Below, one piece after another: positions 59,365 through 64,000 of a DNA stretch of 64,000 nt. Both the position numbers and the translations under genes were made by a program. Under the pieces are notes generated by a model, which was not told where the DNA came from, made no database searches, and saw only the letters and a list, made by a program, of their open reading frames with translations. The stretch's first letter is position 1, and the number at the start of each line of letters is the position of its first letter. This DNA is from Phytohabitans houttuyneae (GTDB lineage Bacteria > Actinomycetota > Actinomycetes > Mycobacteriales > Micromonosporaceae): contig NZ_BLPF01000004.1 of the NCBI RefSeq assembly GCF_011764425.1, positions 186,001 to 250,000 of the forward strand, written 5' to 3'.

Positions 59365-62097
59365 CTACCTCGTCTTGATCACGAATCCGAAACCGGTTCG
59401 CTTGGACCCGAATTGGCCGATCGTGACTTTGCCGTTGTCGTAGATGGTTCCCTTTCCACGGTAGGTGTGTACGTGCCGTCCGTCCTTGGCGGTGATCGTC
59501 GCGGTGTACGACCGGCCGTCCCGGACGACGTTGAAGACCAGTTCGACGTTCCGGCCGGGGCGCGCCTTCACGGTGACGGTCCCGGTTATCGACTGGACGG
59601 TGTTGCGGGCGCGGGTGACGGTCACCTTCCCTACGGTGACGTCGCCGCTGACCACGAGGCAGTCCCGGCCACCGGCGACGAACACGATCCGCTGGTTGGT
59701 CGGCTGGGGAGCGACGGTGAGGGTGACCGTCGCCGGTGCCGATGTCGCTGCGGCGCTGTCGGTGACCGTGTAGGTGAACGTGTCGGTGCCGGTGTAGCCC
59801 TTCCTCGGGGTGTATGTGAACGATCCGTCCGAGGCGAGGGTCAGCGTCCCGTTCCGGGGTGCGGTGGCGGTATTCGCGGTGAGGGTGTCGCCGGTGTCGG
59901 CGTCGGTGTCGTTGGCGAGGACACCGGGCGCGGGCACGGTCAGCGCGGTGCCGGTTTCGGTGGTGAACGCGTCCGCGACCGCGGCGGGTGTGCTGTTGGC
60001 GGTCTCGGCGACGAACACGCCCTCCTGGTCGGTGGTGGGGATCCCGGAGGTGGTGTCGCACAGGTCGCCGGTGCCGTCGGTGTCCCGGTCCTCTTGGCCT
60101 GGGTTCGCGGCGGCCGGGCAGTTGTCGACCTGGTCTTGGACACCGTCGCCGTCCTGGTCGACCAGGATCGGCGCGGTCGCGGTCGCGGTCTTCCCACTGG
60201 TCGAGGTGACGTCGACGGTGACCAGTCCCTCGTACCCGGCCGAGTACGTGTGCGTGAACTCGGGGGTGGTGGTGGTGGCGTCAGTGGTTCCGTCGCTGTC
60301 GACGTCCCATTTGTAGGTGAGGGTACCGCCGGCGGGGTCGTACGAGCCGGCGGCGGTGAACCTGACCGGCTTCCCGATCGCGGCGTTGTAGCTGTCCCCG
60401 ATTGTGGCGAACGGGACCGCCAGCGAGGTTTCGACGATGTCGTCGATCGCGGCGGAGACGTCCTCACCGTCGACAGCCGCGACGACCTTACCGCCCGTGC
60501 CGGCAGCGACTTCGGCGAGCGCGGCGTCGGTGTTGCCGACGACGTTGACGACGGCCGGGTCAACGGCGAGAGCGGCGGCGACGATGTCGGCAGCTCTCAG
60601 GTTCGACACCGGCTCCGGGTTGTGGGCCGGCGCGTCGGTGAACACGATGATCTGCTTCTTGACGCCGGACCGCCACGGCTGCTTGATCGCGGTGTCGAGG
60701 CCGGAGTACGCCGATTCGGGGTAGTCGCCGCCACCGGCGGCTTCGAGGTTCCCGACGGCGGTCTTAACCGCGGCGGCGTCGCTGGTGAACGCCTGGTCGA
60801 GGCGGGACGGGTAGTCCTCTGGGTCGCCGGTGTATCCGGGCTGGTCCCGATAGGAGACGACCGCGAGCCGGTACGCGGACGTGCCGGCCGCGAGCCGGTC
60901 GACGACCGCGTTGATCCGGTTCTTGACCGCGGTGATCGTGCCTCCCATCGACCCGGTGGTGTCGATGACGAAGATCAGGTCGAGGGCCTGCGCCGTCGCG
61001 ACCGGGGTTCCTGCTGCGGTACCGAATCCGTCGGCCAGGATGTTCGCGTACTGCTGGTGCCCCTGCGGGTTCGGGTGGTACCACGTGTCGGTGCTGATCG
61101 TCTGGAATGGCTCAACGAACCACGAGTCCGGGTTCGCGTGACCTGCGCGGGGGTCCGGCTGGTGGCTGTCGAACAGTCCCAGCGCCTGCGGCAGGTGGGT
61201 GACGAAGTCAGCACCTACCTCGGCCTCGGCGGCGGCGACCGCCGCGGCCTGAACCTCAGCGCCTTTCGCCCCGAGGAGGCGGACCTTGCTGGCCGCGTCG
61301 TAGGTGTCGGTGACGGTCCCGAAAAGGTTCTTGTACTTGAGGACGAACGGGACGTCGCCGACCAGCTGCGGGTAGCCGAGCAGGACGACTTTGGCGTCGG
61401 GCCGTAGTCGTTCCCGGCGTAGGTCGACGAGGATCTTCTTGAGGCGTTCCCGGACTCCGTCAGCGCCGGTGTCGTCCATCAGGGCGTTGGCATAGTTGAC
61501 CCTGCTGCGGCAGTCGCCGGGGTTACGGTCGCCGACGATGAAGCATTCCTGGACGATGTTGCTGAAGCGGACATCATTTCCACCGAAGGTGAACAGGACA
61601 AGGTCGGTGCTGGCGGTCACCGAATCCCGCTGCGGCCGCAGTTTCGTGTTGCAGATGGACGTCGTCCCGTTGGTGATGACGGTCTTCACGATCTCGTCGG
61701 CGGTGGCGGTGTGGCAGCGGGCGAACTCGGGGCGGTTGCCGAGGTCGCGCTCGCTCCAGTAGTTCGCGGTGACGCCGCCGGAGCAAGCCCGGTCGGTCAC
61801 GTCGGCGGATAGGCCCTGGGCTTGCAGCCAGGCGACGTACCGTTCGCTCCAGTTGCTGCTGCTGCGGTAGCAGGCCGTCGGCCCGTAGTAGTTGCCGGCA
61901 CCGTTGCCTGCGGAGAAGCTGTCGCCAATCACGACGACGTTGACGTGGCTGTCCGGAGCCGCCGCAGCAGCTGCTGCTGACGCGTCCGGCTGGCCGGAGG
62001 GTGCGATGGACAGCGTGGCGGCGAGGACCGCCGTCAGGATGGAAGCGGTGAATGCCCCCAGCCGCCTGGTGCGGCCTTTCGGTGGGCGGATGAGCAC
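59365..62097 (-). CDS. secreted multidomain SGNH hydrolase - VWA - PKD - TSP3 - Ig-like protein
   Basis: 910 aa from GTG 62097, set by AAGGAGT upstream. Signal peptide (LGAFTASILTAVLAATLSIA). Residues ~50-330 are an SGNH hydrolase: VVVIGDSFSAGNG (Ser), LFTFGGNDVRF (Asn), DTWYHPNPQGHQQY (Asp/His). Residues ~340-530 are a von Willebrand A domain with MIDAS VIDTTGSMGG. A PKD-like domain (AAGSYDPAGGTLTYKWDVDS), thrombospondin type 3 calcium repeats (DQDGDGVQDQVDNCP), a cadherin/VCBS-like Ig domain (APGVLANDTDADTGDTLTAN) and a beta-rich C-terminal domain follow. No sortase motif. Likely a calcium-dependent extracellular esterase that binds surfaces or matrix. Confidence 0.85.
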   Translation of the reverse strand: MLIRPPKGRTRRLGAFTASILTAVLAATLSIAPSGQPDASAAAAAAAPDSHVNVVVIGDSFSAGNGAGNYYGPTACYRSSSNWSERYVAWLQAQGLSADVTDRACSGGVTANYWSERDLGNRPEFARCHTATADEIVKTVITNGTTSICNTKLRPQRDSVTASTDLVLFTFGGNDVRFSNIVQECFIVGDRNPGDCRSRVNYANALMDDTGADGVRERLKKILVDLRRERLRPDAKVVLLGYPQLVGDVPFVLKYKNLFGTVTDTYDAASKVRLLGAKGAEVQAAAVAAAEAEVGADFVTHLPQALGLFDSHQPDPRAGHANPDSWFVEPFQTISTDTWYHPNPQGHQQYANILADGFGTAAGTPVATAQALDLIFVIDTTGSMGGTITAVKNRINAVVDRLAAGTSAYRLAVVSYRDQPGYTGDPEDYPSRLDQAFTSDAAAVKTAVGNLEAAGGGDYPESAYSGLDTAIKQPWRSGVKKQIIVFTDAPAHNPEPVSNLRAADIVAAALAVDPAVVNVVGNTDAALAEVAAGTGGKVVAAVDGEDVSAAIDDIVETSLAVPFATIGDSYNAAIGKPVRFTAAGSYDPAGGTLTYKWDVDSDGTTDATTTTPEFTHTYSAGYEGLVTVDVTSTSGKTATATAPILVDQDGDGVQDQVDNCPAAANPGQEDRDTDGTGDLCDTTSGIPTTDQEGVFVAETANSTPAAVADAFTTETGTALTVPAPGVLANDTDADTGDTLTANTATAPRNGTLTLASDGSFTYTPRKGYTGTDTFTYTVTDSAAATSAPATVTLTVAPQPTNQRIVFVAGGRDCLVVSGDVTVGKVTVTRARNTVQSITGTVTVKARPGRNVELVFNVVRDGRSYTATITAKDGRHVHTYRGKGTIYDNGKVTIGQFGSKRTGFGFVIKTR

Positions 62098-62963
62098 AGG
62101 CGCACTCCTTCGGCGTGGATATTTGGCGTTTCTTCGTACTGTCCGCCTCATCCGGCCCCGTGGGAATGTTGAGGGCGGCATTCTGCCTGCGCGGCTGTTC
62201 GTTTCGCTAAACGGCTTAACCAATTCGGTGACCGACTGTCCGCTATTTGACTCATGCGTCAAGGCCGCTTCGGTCGCCTTTCGGGGTAACTCATACTCTT
62301 CTGGGACGCAACTCACCGAAAAAAGCATTGAGCGCATTCACCGGGCGCTCTCAGGCTTCGATCTTTGACGCCCGGGCTCGTTGACATTTATGCTTTCGCG
62401 GTCGTTCGTTCGATCTTGTCGACGTTTGTGACCCTGGTGCCAAGGCGCTCACAAACGACGAGGTCGAAAGCGTCAACATCTACTGATCGCGTGCACACAC
62501 TTTCGGCAGGTCTGTGCGCGTGGCACCGGCTCGGCGCGACGTCCGGCCACCGCCGCGCTCGGGATCACTGCCAAGGCCGCGGTGAGGTTGTCGCCGTAGT
62601 CGGCAACGCAGCGGGCGGTGTGAAATCCGGGCATCGGCCCCGGCGTCCCCGTCGCAATGGCGGTGATCCCGGGCCGCACGTGGTGGGTCTGGTGGTGTGA
62701 CGCCCGAGGTGCCCGACCTTACGGACAAACTCGGCGCACCGTGTGTCCGCCACCCAGCCGAGCGTGCCAGCCGATCATCCGTCGCCGCGTCAGATGATCG
62801 GTCCGTAAGATGCGCTGATCCCTTCAGAGCATCGGTCGAGGTCGGCGAAGTTTGGATATAACCCTCGACACGGCACGTCCATGATCTGACACTATTGGCC
62901 GTCCATCGCAACGTGAGAGCGGATACCGTACATCTTCGAGTTCGGACTGTCCTCGGTGCGGCG
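62098..62963. other. intergenic stretch with promoters and a structured element
   Basis: About 870 nt. The left end holds the upstream region of the SGNH-VWA gene, including the inverted pair TTGAC/GTCAA near 62248. A nested inverted-repeat element occupies 62380-62477. Frames beyond this lack codon bias. Confidence 0.4.
62380..62477. repeat. nested inverted-repeat element
   Basis: Three nested complementary arm pairs: GTTGAC/GTCAAC (62380 and 62472), TTCGA/TCGAA (62409 and 62464), and TCGACGTTTGTGA/TCACAAACGACGA (62419-62431 and 62449-62461, one mismatch), around a 17-nt loop. This could be a structured RNA, a cruciform, a recombinase site or a terminator. Confidence 0.5.
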
Positions 62964-63647
62964 ATGAAAGGGGGCGTGGTGGGAGACCTCACGGTCCCGG
63001 TAGTACTAATTATCCTAGGCGGCGTCTGCCTATTGATCGCACTTTCAGGCGGCGGCTTTGGGGGCACGATCTCTATACCGACGTTGGGTACGGCTCCGCG
63101 CGTGGTTGCTGGCGTGTTGGCCTCAGTGTTGCTCGGCGGGGGGATCCTTCTTTATGTCTGGGAGAAGCGCAAGGACGATCCGCGGCCGGACCCGACGCCC
63201 ACGCAGTCGATCGCACCCTCGGTACACCCCACACCATCGAAATCCCCATCCGTTTCGGAAACGCCTAGCCACGAACCAGTAAGATACGACAAAGACTTCG
63301 TCGTCCAATACATCGACAACACCGGGCACATCGACCTTGACGAGCCACGCTCATGGAATGGCGACATGGACGAAAATCAAGGCGTGGTCGACATAGCCGT
63401 AACGCCGGGCAAGGTTGCTTCGGAAAACTTCGCCAAAATCGCCCTGTCCGAAGCGGGTGGCAAGGCGGCATGCCTGGACGCTATCAGCCAGGAAGCACCG
63501 AAAGAGATCAGTATGGGCCAGGTGCAGGATGACGAAGGGTTCTGCGCGATTTCAGATCACGGGCTCGTAGCGTACGTAAAATTCCTCGATCTCGTGGCCG
63601 GCAACGGTGACCACGCAATAAGGATTCGTGTAACGGCGTACGGCTAA
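62964..63647 (+). CDS. membrane-anchored hypothetical protein
   Basis: About 227 aa from ATG 62964 (GTG 62979 possible). Two hydrophobic helices (LTVPVVLIILGGVCLLIALS; VVAGVLASVLLGGGILLYVW) precede a Pro/Thr/Ser-rich spacer (PDPTPTQSIAPSVHPTPSKS) and an extracellular domain of ~110 residues with two Cys (AACLDAISQ; GFCAISDHG). Layout resembles actinobacterial surface sensors. Not recognised. Confidence 0.6.
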   Translation: MKGGVVGDLTVPVVLIILGGVCLLIALSGGGFGGTISIPTLGTAPRVVAGVLASVLLGGGILLYVWEKRKDDPRPDPTPTQSIAPSVHPTPSKSPSVSETPSHEPVRYDKDFVVQYIDNTGHIDLDEPRSWNGDMDENQGVVDIAVTPGKVASENFAKIALSEAGGKAACLDAISQEAPKEISMGQVQDDEGFCAISDHGLVAYVKFLDLVAGNGDHAIRIRVTAYG

Positions 63648-63900
63648 CGTCTGCGCGAACTGGTGCGATGGCTAGGCGCAACCATGCAAGATCAGCCGTG
63701 CGGCGGCACCCCCGATTGGGCCGAGGTCGGGCAGGCAGTCGAATCGGTGTTGAATGTCGTACGCCAAGGGGCCACCAGTGACGATCACGAGCGACGCATT
63801 GTGACTTGAACTTGACCGCTACGTTGAGGTCGGACGACAGGAGGCAGCTCGCTGGCAAATGATCAGCAACCTGTTGAGCCCAAGGGAGGAGAAGACAACG

Positions 63901-64000
63901 ATGGTCCCTGGCACCGTGCTCCACTCGTGCGCGGGACTACGCACGGGTATCGCTTGCCGAGGTCTCCTCTTGTCGGCATTCGTGTTGATCTTCATCGCGG
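63901..64000 (+). CDS. start of a protein with N-terminal hydrophobic segment (cut by window end)
   Basis: ATG 63901 follows GGAGGAG at ~9 nt. The visible 33 residues (MVPGTVLHSCAGLRTGIACR then GLLLSAFVLIFIA) look like a signal peptide or membrane anchor. Open to the right edge; nothing more can be said. The 250 nt before it contain no supported gene. Confidence 0.45.
   Translation, partial: MVPGTVLHSCAGLRTGIACRGLLLSAFVLIFIA

Noticed and set aside
1-64000. CRISPR arrays, tRNA and rRNA genes
   Set aside because: No regularly spaced repeats with unique spacers, no GGTTCGAATCC-type T-loops with acceptor stems, and no rRNA-like sequence were seen by eye; a covariance search could still find a tRNA I missed.

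Overview
High-GC actinobacterial DNA, most likely a Micromonosporaceae-type chromosome. This is inferred from codon bias and typical actinobacterial families: PF04672 methyltransferase, XRE-TPR regulators, BTAD proteins, an actinobacterial Tad locus and EACC1. The window is mostly accessory, and no rRNA, tRNA or CRISPR array was seen. All calls come from reading the sequence; no database search was run.

Layout. (1) 1-5.9 kb: a plus-strand run of phage/plasmid-like small genes starting inside a DUF932-type gene. (2) 5.9-11.8 kb: a scarred region with an MFS remnant and IS-end-like repeats, which bracket a conflict module of EACC1 plus a caspase/WD40 protein. (3) 12-15.7 kb: small plasmid/ICE-like genes and a STAS protein. 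(4) 15.8-28.5 kb: a minus-strand Tad/Flp pilus locus (CpaB, CpaE/TadZ-like, TadA/CpaF, TadB, TadC, pilin, two TadE, TadG-like) with a large LysM-BTAD membrane regulator. (5) 28.6-35.6 kb: winged-helix regulators, two tandem XRE-TPR/GNAT pairs with matching promoter palindromes, and a PF04672 methyltransferase with an XRE protein. (6) 35.7-41.4 kb: lipoprotein, trypsin-like protease, HhH-GPD glycosylase, XRE protein and MurC-like ligase. (7) 41.76-51.33 kb: a tightly coupled 13-gene operon that begins with the complete preQ0 set folE-queC-queD-queE. It continues with a divergent group-II-like reverse transcriptase, a minimal FGE/C-type-lectin-fold protein, a DUF6884-like protein, a GT2, a radical SAM protein, a phosphoribosyltransferase, a GT4, a FEN-type nuclease and a PIG-L deacetylase. 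(8) 51.9-64 kb: a VOC/thioredoxin-like/Clp-N group, a YoeB-type toxin with an unusual membrane-anchored antitoxin, an SGNH-VWA surface protein and small membrane proteins.

The best candidate for an undescribed system is the 41.8-51.3 kb operon. A 7-deazaguanine precursor would be made and then handled by genes that mix small-molecule glycosylation (PRTase, GT2, GT4, PIG-L) with nucleic-acid enzymes (RT, FEN nuclease). It could be a pyrrolopyrimidine glycoside pathway or a nucleic-acid modification/defence system; the sequence alone does not decide.

Caveat: five genes (caspase/WD40, tadC, one XRE-TPR, radical SAM, GT4) are each split by a single missing base, mostly in C/G runs. This pattern suggests homopolymer errors in the assembly more than true decay, so they are annotated as single genes.
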